15,721 nucleotides of DNA from UBA668 sp966112835 (GCA_966112835.1 CBHWEI010000069.1:1-15721); one strand, 5' to 3'. Positions 1 through 6,807 are shown, counted from the stretch's first letter. Translations and numbers: made by a program. Notes: generated from the letters alone by a model not told the origin.

Positions 1-266
1 GCCAGGGGAGTGGGGCTCCAGTTGTACTCGGGCATGCCCACGATGAGCGCGTCGGCGCCGCGCAGCGCGTCCCACCAACGCTGCAGCACCGGCGGCGGGT
101 CGCTCTCCAGGTCGGGGTTCATCCACGGCAGTTGATCCACCCAGTCGACCCACTCGATCTGCAGCTCGGGCGGCGCCAGGCGCTCGGCCAGGCGGACGAG
201 CGCGGTGTTGGTGGAGCCCTGGCGGAGGCTTCCGCTGAAGGCGAGGGCGCGATATCGGGCGGGCAT
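1..266 (-). CDS. NADPH-dependent FMN reductase family protein (3' end outside window)
   Basis: A flavodoxin-fold oxidoreductase that would reduce FMN, or a quinone or azo substrate, with NAD(P)H in the cytoplasm. Only the N-terminal 88 residues are present. The translation begins MPARYRALAFSGSLRQGS; the GSLRxxS-N segment (about residues 11-19) is the usual FMN phosphate-binding loop after the first beta strand, and GMPEYNWSPTP (about 75-85) matches the family's PEYN-S-P flavin-binding motif. The family is usually about 180 residues, so roughly half is missing. The ATG at 266 was chosen because it directly precedes the beta strand and a -10-like CATACT lies 7 bases upstream, suggesting a leaderless transcript. 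It is divergent from the diiron gene. The family assignment is secure; the substrate is unknown. Confidence 0.85.
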   Translation of the reverse strand, partial: MPARYRALAFSGSLRQGSTNTALVRLAERLAPPELQIEWVDWVDQLPWMNPDLESDPPPVLQRWWDALRGADALIVGMPEYNWSPTPL

Positions 267-273
267 GCCCGCG

Positions 274-279
274 AGTATG
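274..279 (-). promoter_or_regulatory. Candidate -10 box (CATACT) for the FMN reductase gene
   Basis: On the minus strand the hexamer CATACT ends 7 bases before the ATG at 266. This is the spacing seen at other leaderless-type starts in this window. The first base departs from TANNNT, so this is the weakest member of the set. No Shine-Dalgarno sequence is visible. Confidence 0.4.
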
Positions 280-282
280 GGA

Positions 283-288
283 TACCGT
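283..288 (+). promoter_or_regulatory. Candidate -10 box (TACCGT) for the diiron protein gene
   Basis: TACCGT is identical to the hexamers before the genes at 4828 and 10524. Here it ends only 2 bases before an in-frame ATG at 291, so transcription would start at about 295, inside that codon's neighbourhood. This favours translation from the ATG at 330, which has a purine-rich ribosome binding site (AAGGGGAG, 320-327). The box lies 3 bases from the opposing minus-strand -10 candidate. Confidence 0.45.
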
Positions 289-329
289 CGATGACCGATC
301 CAGTTGAAGCCCCACCCCGAAGGGGAGTC

Positions 330-1214
330 ATGACCCTCCCGATCGACAAGTTCCAGGAGCACGGCGGCCGTCTGAAGACCGACGACCTCGACTTCGACGC
401 CTTCCGCGAGCGACCGTTGTCGCCCGAGGTGCTGCGCTGCTTGGGCTACATGCACGACATCGAGTACCAGACCGTCCTGTACACACGCGAGCTGCTCATG
501 CTGCCGCAGTGGAAGGACCCGCAGTTCACCGCGTTCCTGACGCTGTGGAACTACGAGGAGTACTGGCACGGCCAGGCCATCGGGCGGGTGCTCGACGCGC
601 ACGACCGCCCTGCGCACGACCCGCGCCTGGCCGACATGCGCCGGTTCAACAACCGGTACCTGTTCTGGAGCCCGGCCATCTTCTGGCTGTTGGGGCACGG
701 CGTCCGCAAGTTCCCGGCGGTGCACATGACCTGGGGCGCCATCAACGAGTGGACCGCGAACGCCGCCTACAACCGGCTCGCCCAGATCGCCGACCACCCG
801 GTGCTCACCGAACTGCTCGGCCGGATCATGCGCCAGGAGGGCCGCCACGCCGCGTACTACTCGTCAGCGGCGCGCGACCTGTTGGACGGTGACCGCCGGG
901 CACAGCGGGTGACGTCGTGGTTCCTGCGCCACCAGTGGGCGCCGGTGGGCAACGGCGACGTGCCACGCATCGAGACGGCGTTCACCACCGCGTACCTGTT
1001 CGGGCACGGTGAAGGGCTGTCGCTCATCGACCGCATCGAGGACCGCATCGACCAGCTGCCGGGCCTGGCCGGGCTCGAACTCGTGCGCAGCGCCATCCGC
1101 GACTCGGTCGCGCTCGTCACCCGCGAGGAGGGCGGGGTGCCGTGGCCTGCCGACGCGCCCACCGGTCAGGGCTCCAGCACCACCGGATCGCCGGCCGCGA
1201 TGGCGCCGGGCTGA
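330..1214 (+). CDS. Ferritin-like diiron-carboxylate protein (acyl-ACP desaturase/AurF-like)
   Basis: A predicted all-helical diiron oxidase or oxygenase of 294 residues. Numbered from the ATG at 330, the metal-ligand pattern is clear: E45 in a first helix (HDIEYQ), E77 with H80 (NYEEYWHG, ExxH), E140 (INEW), and E170 with H173 (RQEGRHAAYY, ExxH). This is the two-ExxH arrangement of ferritin-like oxygenases such as acyl-ACP desaturases and AurF-type N-oxygenases. No signal peptide is seen, so it is probably cytoplasmic. The start at 330 is preferred over the in-frame ATG at 291 because 330 has AAGGGGAG just upstream and the predicted transcription start falls after 291. A longer in-frame extension to 132 would run across the divergent FMN reductase gene and is unlikely. 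Its 3' end overlaps the convergent MOSC gene by 49 bases. The substrate cannot be told; a flavin reductase next door could supply electrons, but that is speculation. Confidence 0.8.
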   Translation: MTLPIDKFQEHGGRLKTDDLDFDAFRERPLSPEVLRCLGYMHDIEYQTVLYTRELLMLPQWKDPQFTAFLTLWNYEEYWHGQAIGRVLDAHDRPAHDPRLADMRRFNNRYLFWSPAIFWLLGHGVRKFPAVHMTWGAINEWTANAAYNRLAQIADHPVLTELLGRIMRQEGRHAAYYSSAARDLLDGDRRAQRVTSWFLRHQWAPVGNGDVPRIETAFTTAYLFGHGEGLSLIDRIEDRIDQLPGLAGLELVRSAIRDSVALVTREEGGVPWPADAPTGQGSSTTGSPAAMAPG

Positions 1215-1849
1215 AGGACCGTGGCGTAGACCCGGCTCACCGGGCCACGTTCGTGGTGCATCACCTCGAACTCGCCGTCCGTGAACCACGCCCGGTTCTG
1301 GAAGCACGGCAGCGCGTACGAGCTGACCTCGCACAGCACGCTGCCCACCTGCAGGCGCACGCCGGGCCGCACGTCGGCCCACGGGATGCCGCGCACGGTG
1401 ATGTTCTCGCCGGCCAGCCCGGCCGCGATGGGGTGGCCCTGTGCGTGGAGCTCGTCGATGACCTCCTGGCTCCACAGGCACAACGCCTGGAAGGGCCGGC
1501 CGTGGTGCACGCGGGTGGCCTGGCGGTCGCCGTCGACGCCCCGCCAACCGACCGTCACTGCCGGCTGGGGCAGCTTCGGCAACCCGCCCTTGCTGGTGTT
1601 CAGTTGCACCACCGTGCCGGTGATCGAGGCGGGCAGCTGGCCAGCGGCACGCAGCGCCGGACCGGCCGCCTGCCAGGCCGCCCACACCCGCTGAAGGTCG
1701 TCGGCCAGGTCGCCGGTCAGCGTCGGCACGAGCGGCGCGAGGGCGGCGGCATCGCGGCCCTGGGCGTACAGCGGCCACACCTTGGCGAGCGCATCGACGG
1801 TCTTGCGTGCGTCCTGCTCGGTGAACGTGTACGGGCCAACGGTGTACAT
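1166..1849 (-). CDS. MOSC-domain protein
   Basis: A 227-residue protein with a MOSC (molybdenum cofactor sulfurase C-terminal) fold, a family that carries persulfide sulfur or binds molybdenum cofactor in the cytoplasm. Residues 1-75 form a helical N-terminal extension. The MOSC core follows, with HHGRPFQALCLW (115-126), GLAGENITV (144-152), RPGVRLQVG (161-169) and the conserved cysteine C182 in ALPCFQNRAWF. GENI and this Cys are the family hallmarks. The ATG at 1849 was chosen over upstream in-frame codons because TACGGT ends 6 bases before it and because longer versions would run into selD. It is divergent from selD with only 22 bases between start codons. It resembles YiiM-type stand-alone MOSC proteins in general plan; the exact substrate is unknown. 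Confidence 0.85.
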   Translation of the reverse strand: MYTVGPYTFTEQDARKTVDALAKVWPLYAQGRDAAALAPLVPTLTGDLADDLQRVWAAWQAAGPALRAAGQLPASITGTVVQLNTSKGGLPKLPQPAVTVGWRGVDGDRQATRVHHGRPFQALCLWSQEVIDELHAQGHPIAAGLAGENITVRGIPWADVRPGVRLQVGSVLCEVSSYALPCFQNRAWFTDGEFEVMHHERGPVSRVYATVLQPGAIAAGDPVVLEP

Positions 1850-1855
1850 GGGCAC

Positions 1856-1861
1856 ACCGTA
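1856..1861 (-). promoter_or_regulatory. -10 box (TACGGT) of the MOSC gene, overlapping the selD -10 box
   Basis: On the minus strand TACGGT is followed by 6 bases and then the ATG at 1849, the spacing expected for a leaderless transcript. Its first two bases pair with the first two bases of the opposing selD box, so both promoters share the TA at 1860-1861. Confidence 0.55.
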
Positions 1862-1865
1862 GGCT
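1860..1865 (+). promoter_or_regulatory. -10 box (TAGGCT) of selD, overlapping the MOSC -10 box
   Basis: TAGGCT is followed by 6 bases and then the GTG at 1872, consistent with a leaderless selD transcript. No Shine-Dalgarno sequence precedes the GTG. It overlaps the opposing TACGGT at 1860-1861. Confidence 0.55.
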
Positions 1866-1871
1866 GTCGCC

Positions 1872-2888
1872 GTGACGACCGTGGAGCACGATTTCGCCGA
1901 CCTGAAGCTCACCGAATGGACCTCGTGCGGGGGGTGTGCGGCGAAGTGGGGTGCCTCGCTGCTCACCGGCCTGGTGCGCGAGATGCCCGCCGGCCTGGAC
2001 CCGTCGTTGCTCGTCGGCCTGGCGCCGTTCGACGACGCCGCGATCTACCAGGTGGCACCCGATGTGGCGCTGGTGAGCACCACCGACTTCTTCCCGCCGC
2101 TCGTCGACCACCCGGCCGACTTCGGTGCCATCGCGGCCGCCAACGCGTGCAGCGACGTGTTCGCCATGGGCGGCCGCGTGGTCATCGCCGTGAACGTCGC
2201 CGCGTTCCCTGAGCACTTCCCGCGTGAGGCCATCGTCGCCATCTTCGACGCCGCGGCGGCCGTGGTGGCCGAGGCCGGTGGCACCATCGCCGGCGGCCAC
2301 ACCATCCGCAACCCCGAGCCCATCTTCGGCCTCGCCGTGCAGGGCGTGGTCCACCCCGACCGCGTGTTCCGCAAGGGAGGTGCCCGGCCGGGCGACGTGC
2401 TGGTGCTCAGCAAGCCCATCGGCACGGCACTGGCGCTGGCCGGCGGAACCGCCGACGACAAGGCCGCCGCCATCGCCGGCATGCGCCGCGTGAACCGCGC
2501 CGCATCGGAGGAACTGCAGGCCCTGGGCGGTGTGGTGCACGCCGTCACCGACGTCACCGGCTACGGCCTGGCCGGCCACGGCTGGGAGATGGCCGAGCGC
2601 GGCGCCGTGCAGGTGGTGGTGCACACCGACGGCATCGTGGCCTACCCCGGCGCCCGAGAGGCGGCCGCTCGCGGTGTTCGCACCGGCGGCGACCCGCGCA
2701 ACCGCGACTACGTGGCCCCCTACGTCACCAGCACCGCCGACCCGGTGGGCGAGGCGCTGTGCATGGACCCGCAGACCTCGGGTGGCCTGCTCGCCGCCGT
2801 TGCGCCCGAGGCCGTCGCCCAGCTGTCCCCCATGTGGTGGACGGTGGGCGAGGTGGCCGCGGGCCCGGCCGCACTCGTGCTGCGCTGA
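1872..2888 (+). CDS. selD: Selenide, water dikinase (selenophosphate synthetase)
   Basis: SelD makes selenophosphate from selenide and ATP, the selenium donor for selenocysteine, 2-selenouridine in tRNA, or selenium-containing molybdenum hydroxylases. The 338-residue length is normal. The catalytic region is TSCGGCAAK, with C22 in the position of the catalytic Cys/Sec and K25 as the conserved lysine, so this is a cysteine form. Other signatures are DDAA (54-57), TTDFFPPLVD (70-79), ANACSDVFAMGG (90-101), GGHT (141-144) with EPIFGLAV (149-156), DVTGYGLAGHGWEM (227-240) and DPQTSGGL (299-306). The GTG start at 1872 fits the leaderless -10 box. rnhB follows after 3 bases. No selA, selB, tRNA-Sec or selenouridine synthase gene is in the window, so the selenium route cannot be told here. 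Confidence 0.95.
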   Translation: MTTVEHDFADLKLTEWTSCGGCAAKWGASLLTGLVREMPAGLDPSLLVGLAPFDDAAIYQVAPDVALVSTTDFFPPLVDHPADFGAIAAANACSDVFAMGGRVVIAVNVAAFPEHFPREAIVAIFDAAAAVVAEAGGTIAGGHTIRNPEPIFGLAVQGVVHPDRVFRKGGARPGDVLVLSKPIGTALALAGGTADDKAAAIAGMRRVNRAASEELQALGGVVHAVTDVTGYGLAGHGWEMAERGAVQVVVHTDGIVAYPGAREAAARGVRTGGDPRNRDYVAPYVTSTADPVGEALCMDPQTSGGLLAAVAPEAVAQLSPMWWTVGEVAAGPAALVLR

Positions 2889-2891
2889 GCC

Positions 2892-3563
2892 ATGGTCAAG
2901 CGCGCCCCCACCCGCGGGATCGAGAAGGAGTTGTGGTCCGAGGGCCACGACGTGGTGGTCGGCATCGACGAAGTGGGTCGCGGTGCGTGGGCCGGGCCGC
3001 TCATGGTGGGTGCGGCCATCCTGCCCCGCGACAAGCGGGTGAACGGCGTGCGCGACTCGAAGATGCTCAGCGAGTCGAACCGCGAGAAGCTCTTCGACCG
3101 CATCGCCGACTGGTGCGACGCATGGGCGGTGGGCGCCGCCAGCCAGGAGGAGTGCGATCGCCTGGGCATGGCCGAAGCGCAGCGCCTTGCGGCCCGCCGC
3201 GCCATCGACGGACTGGGCGTGCGGCCCGACGCCGCGGTGGTCGACGGCAAGTGGAACTTCGTGCAGGGCGCAGTGCCGCACGTGGAGATGCGGGTGAAGG
3301 CCGACATGGTGTGCCTTTCGGTGGCCGCGGCGAGCATCCTGGCCAAGGTCACCCGCGACCGGCTGATGCGCGAGATGGCCGTGAGCTACCCGCACTGGAG
3401 CTTCGACACCAACAAGGGCTACCCGTGCGCGGTGCACCGCGCTGCGCTGCAGGGCTACGGCCCGTCCGCCATCCACCGGCGCACCTGGGTGTTCATGGAC
3501 AACTACGTCCCCTGGACCGGCGTGCGGCGCGCCGTGAAGTTCGACCAGCCCACCCTGTTCTGA
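2892..3563 (+). CDS. rnhB: Ribonuclease HII
   Basis: RNase HII cleaves RNA in RNA-DNA hybrids and removes single ribonucleotides misincorporated into DNA. At 223 residues it is of normal size. The catalytic acidic residues are D26 and E27 in GIDEVGRGAWAGP, D118 in VVDGK and D138 in KADMVCLSVAAASI. RDSKMLSE (54-61) and AKVTRDRLM (151-159) are also family blocks. The gene starts 3 bases after selD and its last base is the first base of the next gene's ATG (TGATG overlap). No Shine-Dalgarno sequence is seen, so it is probably co-transcribed with selD and translated by re-initiation. Its place beside selD looks like operon packing rather than a functional link. Confidence 0.95.
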   Translation: MVKRAPTRGIEKELWSEGHDVVVGIDEVGRGAWAGPLMVGAAILPRDKRVNGVRDSKMLSESNREKLFDRIADWCDAWAVGAASQEECDRLGMAEAQRLAARRAIDGLGVRPDAAVVDGKWNFVQGAVPHVEMRVKADMVCLSVAAASILAKVTRDRLMREMAVSYPHWSFDTNKGYPCAVHRAALQGYGPSAIHRRTWVFMDNYVPWTGVRRAVKFDQPTLF

Positions 3564-4813
3564 TGGGCGACGCATCCACCCACGACGTGATCGTCATCGG
3601 TGCCGGCCTGGCCGGGCTGCAGTGCGCGACCGACCTCGTTGCCGCCGGTCTGGACGTGGTGGTGCTCGAGGCACGCGATCGTGTGGGCGGGCGCGTGTTC
3701 AGTCACACGTTCGGCAACGGGCAGGTGTGCGAGCGCGGCGCCGAGTTCCTGGACGGCAACCACACCGCCGCACTCGCGTTGGCCGCCGACCTGGGCCTGG
3801 CGCTGAGCCAACGCGACGAGGACATCGACTGGCGGGCCATCCTGGTCGACGCCGGTGGCCGTGCGGTCCCCATGCACCTGCATGCCTCGCTCGCACCCGA
3901 CTGGGAGCGATGGGACCAGGCCGTCGCGGCGTTGCGACCCACCGACGAGTTCGAGCAGGCGACGCTGGGCGACCTGCTGGCGGGCTTGGGCCTGTCGGTC
4001 ATCGCCCGCGTGGTGATCGGCCGCGACGTGCGCACCGAGTACATGCTGCCGCCCGAGGAGATCAGCCAGCGCTTCGCCGCGCAGGTGGCGTCGAACCAGG
4101 TGCGCGGGCAGCGTGAGCGGCACCGCGTGGTGGGCGGCAACGACCAGCTCGCCACCGGGCTGGCCGCACGGCTGGGCGACCGTGTGCGGTGCGGCACGGC
4201 GGTGCGCGAGGTCCGACCCGACGCGGGCGAGGTGCTGCTGCACGACGGCTCGGTGCTGCAGGCCGGCACCGTGGTGGCGGCGGTGCCCCTGCCGGTGCTG
4301 TCGCGGCTGTGGCCCGACATGCCGCTGGAACTGGGTGCGGTGGGCTACGGCATCGGCGCCAAGATCAGCGTGCAGTTCTCGCGCCGCATCTGGCTGGACT
4401 ACGGCCGCAACGGTCTGGTGCTGTCCGACCGTGCGTGGGGTCATCTGTGGGAGACCACCGACGACCAGTCGGGCGACACGGGCATCCTGACCAACCTGAT
4501 GGCGTCGCACGACGGTGCCGCGTTCGCCTCGATGCCCGAGGCGACCGATCGCATCGTCAACGAGATCGAGCGCATCTTCCCCGGCGCCCGCGGGCTTGCC
4601 GGCGAACGGGTGCTCACCGACTGGACGAACGACCCCTTCAGCCTCGGGTGCTACACGTGCTTCGGCCCCGGGCAGTGGGCAGCGGCGCAGCCCGAGTTGC
4701 GGCGGGCGCACGGGCGGATGTGGCTGGCCGGCGAGCACGCCGACGGCTTCGCCGGGTTCATGGAGGGCGCGCTGCGTAGCGGCACCAGAGTCGCCGCCGC
4801 CGTGCTCGCCTGA
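3563..4813 (+). CDS. Flavin-dependent amine oxidase (monoamine oxidase family)
   Basis: A 416-residue FAD oxidoreductase that would oxidise an amine or amino acid to an imine with release of hydrogen peroxide. The dinucleotide-binding motif VIVIGAGLAGLQ spans residues 9-20, followed by the second FAD motif EARDRVGGRV (36-45). K267 (IGAKISVQFSRRIW) aligns with the active-site lysine of monoamine oxidases. The C-terminal FAD block is WLAGEHADGFAGFMEGALRSG (387-407). The segment FSLGCYTCFGPG has C363 in the position of the cysteine that carries covalent FAD in human MAO (GCYT). No signal peptide is present. The ATG at 3563 overlaps the rnhB stop by one base; longer upstream versions would cover rnhB. 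Substrate unknown. Confidence 0.88.
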   Translation: MGDASTHDVIVIGAGLAGLQCATDLVAAGLDVVVLEARDRVGGRVFSHTFGNGQVCERGAEFLDGNHTAALALAADLGLALSQRDEDIDWRAILVDAGGRAVPMHLHASLAPDWERWDQAVAALRPTDEFEQATLGDLLAGLGLSVIARVVIGRDVRTEYMLPPEEISQRFAAQVASNQVRGQRERHRVVGGNDQLATGLAARLGDRVRCGTAVREVRPDAGEVLLHDGSVLQAGTVVAAVPLPVLSRLWPDMPLELGAVGYGIGAKISVQFSRRIWLDYGRNGLVLSDRAWGHLWETTDDQSGDTGILTNLMASHDGAAFASMPEATDRIVNEIERIFPGARGLAGERVLTDWTNDPFSLGCYTCFGPGQWAAAQPELRRAHGRMWLAGEHADGFAGFMEGALRSGTRVAAAVLA

Positions 4814-4814
4814 C

Positions 4815-4820
4815 TACCGT
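4815..4820 (+). promoter_or_regulatory. -10 box (TACCGT) of the lipoprotein gene
   Basis: TACCGT follows directly after the amine oxidase stop codon and is separated by 7 bases from the ATG at 4828. It is the same hexamer as at 283 and 10512. This suggests that the lipoprotein gene has its own leaderless promoter rather than depending on the selD operon. Confidence 0.5.
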
Positions 4821-4827
4821 CGCCCCG

Positions 4828-5646
4828 ATGCGTACTCGTTCCACGTTCCTCGCCGCCGTGCTCGCGGCCGTCCTGCTGGCCGCGTGCGGCGGCGATTCGT
4901 CCTCGGTCGCGACCGTGCCCGAGACGACGGTGCCCCCGACGACCGTGCCCCCGACGACCGTGCCCGAGACGACCGTGCCGGCCGTGGGGCATGTGCGCGG
5001 CACCGCGTACACGTTCAACACGCCCGACCCCATCGTCGGCGCGACCATCAAGGTGGAGGAGCTGCCCGACGTGTCGGCGGTGACAGGTGCCGACGGCAGC
5101 TACGAGTTGGAGGTGCCGGCCGGGTCGGTCATCACGCCCTACATCGAAGCCCAGGGTCACCACAGCATCCACACGCAGACCTTCACCGTCAGCGCCGACG
5201 GCGACGGGCTGGAGCTCGACGGCGTGAACTTCCAGACGCCGCTCGACGCCATCTACGACGGCCTGAAGGCGCTCGTCGGTGGCTTCACGGGCAAGGACCC
5301 GTTCGAGGGCGGCTGTGTCATCGTCACCACCGTCGGCGACAAGAAGATGGTCGGCATGTCGTTCGCCGAGTTCATCGACTTCCACCCCCACGGCGTGGAG
5401 GGTGCGACGGTGCAGATCGAGCCGGCGTCGGCGACGCCGGTGTACTTCAACGCCGACGTGCTGCCCGACGCCGCGCAGCAGACCACGTCCGTCGACGGTG
5501 GCGTCCTGTGGCCGAACGTGCCGCCGGGCGAGTACACGCTGACGGCCACGAAGGCCGGCACCTCGTTCGTCGAGGTGCACGTGCGCTGCGAGGACGGCTG
5601 GGTGGTGAACGCCAACCCCGTGTGGGGTCTGCACGAGCAGCCCTGA
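4828..5646 (+). CDS. Predicted lipoprotein with Thr-Val-Pro linker and carboxypeptidase-regulatory-like repeats
   Basis: A 272-residue predicted surface lipoprotein of unknown function. The signal peptide ends in the lipobox LLAAC with C20 as the lipidated cysteine. A five-residue repeat rich in Thr, Val and Pro (residues 29-51) forms an extended linker. Two beta-rich segments follow. The first (about 54-130) has GATIKVEE and TGADGSYELEVPAG; the second (about 188-255) has GATVQIEP and DGGVLWPNVPPGEYTLTATKAG. Both resemble carboxypeptidase regulatory-like or Cna-B beta sandwiches. C163 and C254 could form a disulfide. A small His cluster (H111, H112, H115) may bind metal, but this is only a guess. 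It is convergent with the cystathionine gamma-synthase gene, 6 bases apart. Confidence 0.75.
   Translation: MRTRSTFLAAVLAAVLLAACGGDSSSVATVPETTVPPTTVPPTTVPETTVPAVGHVRGTAYTFNTPDPIVGATIKVEELPDVSAVTGADGSYELEVPAGSVITPYIEAQGHHSIHTQTFTVSADGDGLELDGVNFQTPLDAIYDGLKALVGGFTGKDPFEGGCVIVTTVGDKKMVGMSFAEFIDFHPHGVEGATVQIEPASATPVYFNADVLPDAAQQTTSVDGGVLWPNVPPGEYTLTATKAGTSFVEVHVRCEDGWVVNANPVWGLHEQP
4912..4980 (+). repeat. In-frame 15-base tandem repeat encoding the TVP(P/E)T linker
   Basis: About four and a half copies of a 15-base unit encode TVPET, TVPPT, TVPPT, TVPET and a final TVP. Two internal copies are nearly identical at DNA level. Such Thr/Pro linkers commonly tether actinobacterial surface proteins, and copy number may vary between strains. 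Confidence 0.8.
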
Positions 5647-5673
5647 GTGCGCTCAGGCGCGTTCGAGCGCCTG
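5643..5673. terminator. Overlapping hairpins at a convergent gene junction, possible weak bidirectional terminator
   Basis: CTGAG-TGCG-CTCAG (5643-5656) forms a small hairpin spanning the lipoprotein stop. CAGGCGC-GTTCGA-GCGCCTG (5654-5673) forms a 7-base-pair stem covering the stop of the convergent gene. The two share bases and cannot both form fully. There is no T tract, so a classical intrinsic terminator is not shown. Confidence 0.3.
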
Positions 5674-6807
5674 CGACAGGTCGGCGAGCAGGTCGTCGGC
5701 CGACTCGATGCCGACCGACAGACGGATGAGGTCGTCGGGCACCTCGAGCGGTGAACCGGCGGCCGACGCATGGGTCATCTGCCCCGGATGCTCGATGAGG
5801 CTCTCGACCGCGCCGAGCGACTCGCCCAGCGTGAACAGCGACGTGGCCGACGCCACCTTCAACGCCGCATCCAGGCCGCCGCGCAGACGGAAGCTGACCA
5901 TGCCGCCGAAGTCGCGCATCTGCTTCGCCGCGGCGGCGTGGCCGGGGTGGTCGGGCAGTTGCGGGTACAGCACGGTGGACACCGCCGGGTGCCCGAGCAA
6001 CAGGTCGACCACGGCGCGGGCGTTGCTGCAGTGCCGCTCCATGCGCACGGCCAGCGTCTTCACGCCGCGCAGTGCCAGGTAGCAGTCGAACGGCGCGGGC
6101 ACCGCGCCGGCGGCGTTCTGCGTGAATCGCAGCCGTGCGGCCAGATCGTCGTCGCTGAGCGCCAGGAAGCCGCCCACCACGTCGCTGTGGCCGCCGAGGT
6201 ACTTCGTGGCCGAGTGCACCACCACGTCGGCGCCCAGGGTCATCGGCTGCTGCAGGAACGGCGTGGCGAACGTGTTGTCGACGCACACCAGTGCGCCGCG
6301 CTCGTGGGCGATGGCAGCAATGGCCTCGATGTCGAAGCAGCGCAGCAACGGGTTCGTGGGCGTCTCGAGCCAGATGAGGCGCGTGTCGGCCGGCCAGTCG
6401 CGCACCAGGCCGTCGAGGTCGAGCAGGTCGACCGCCGTCCACGCCAGATGGGTGTGCACCTTGCTGATGAGGCGGAACGTGCCGCCATACGCGTCGTTGC
6501 CCAGCAGCACGCGGTCGCCCGGCGCCAGCAGACGCAGCACGTTGTCCTCGGCTGCGAGGCCACTGGCGAACGCCAGGCCGTGACCGGCGCCCTCCAGCGC
6601 CGCCACCTGCGTCTCGTACGCGGTGCGCGTGGGGTTGCCACTGCGGCTGTACTCGTAGCCCTGGTGCACACCTACCTCGCTCTGGGCGAACGTGGTGCTC
6701 AGGCTGATGGGCACCACCACCGCGCCGGTGCTGGGGTCGGGGTCCTGCCCGGCGTGGATGGCGCGGGTCTCGAAGCCCCAGCCGTCGGTCTGTTCGGTGT
6801 CACCCAT
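5653..6807 (-). CDS. Cystathionine gamma-synthase/gamma-lyase family PLP enzyme
   Basis: A 384-residue Cys/Met-metabolism PLP enzyme. The PLP lysine is K202 in HSATKYLGGHSD; D177 in VDNTF binds the pyridine nitrogen. YEYSRSGNPT (51-60), AYGGT (107-111) and SLGAVESLIEHPGQMTHA near the C-terminus are family blocks. Because the preceding gene encodes cystathionine beta-synthase, the most likely role is cleavage of cystathionine to cysteine (gamma-lyase, as proposed for mycobacterial MetB beside Cbs). Cystathionine gamma-synthase activity cannot be excluded by sequence. The ATG at 6807 lies inside the end of the upstream gene (8-base overlap) and has the ribosome binding site GAGGAG 7 bases before it, so translation is probably coupled. 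The product is cytoplasmic. Confidence 0.9.
   Translation of the reverse strand: MGDTEQTDGWGFETRAIHAGQDPDPSTGAVVVPISLSTTFAQSEVGVHQGYEYSRSGNPTRTAYETQVAALEGAGHGLAFASGLAAEDNVLRLLAPGDRVLLGNDAYGGTFRLISKVHTHLAWTAVDLLDLDGLVRDWPADTRLIWLETPTNPLLRCFDIEAIAAIAHERGALVCVDNTFATPFLQQPMTLGADVVVHSATKYLGGHSDVVGGFLALSDDDLAARLRFTQNAAGAVPAPFDCYLALRGVKTLAVRMERHCSNARAVVDLLLGHPAVSTVLYPQLPDHPGHAAAAKQMRDFGGMVSFRLRGGLDAALKVASATSLFTLGESLGAVESLIEHPGQMTHASAAGSPLEVPDDLIRLSVGIESADDLLADLSQALERA

Noticed and set aside
132..329. N-terminal extension of the diiron protein to the ATG at 132
   Set aside because: The extension is antisense to the FMN reductase gene and lies upstream of the predicted promoter, and its sequence does not look like part of the family.
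2759..3562. N-terminal extension of the amine oxidase frame
   Set aside because: It overlaps selD and rnhB fully in another frame and is Arg/Gly-rich; the FAD motif begins right after the ATG at 3563.
864..3575. 903-codon open frame on the minus strand
   Set aside because: It is antisense to selD and rnhB, which have strong family motifs, and crosses the MOSC gene in another frame. Its translation is His/Arg/Gly-rich and low in information, typical of GC-rich antisense frames.
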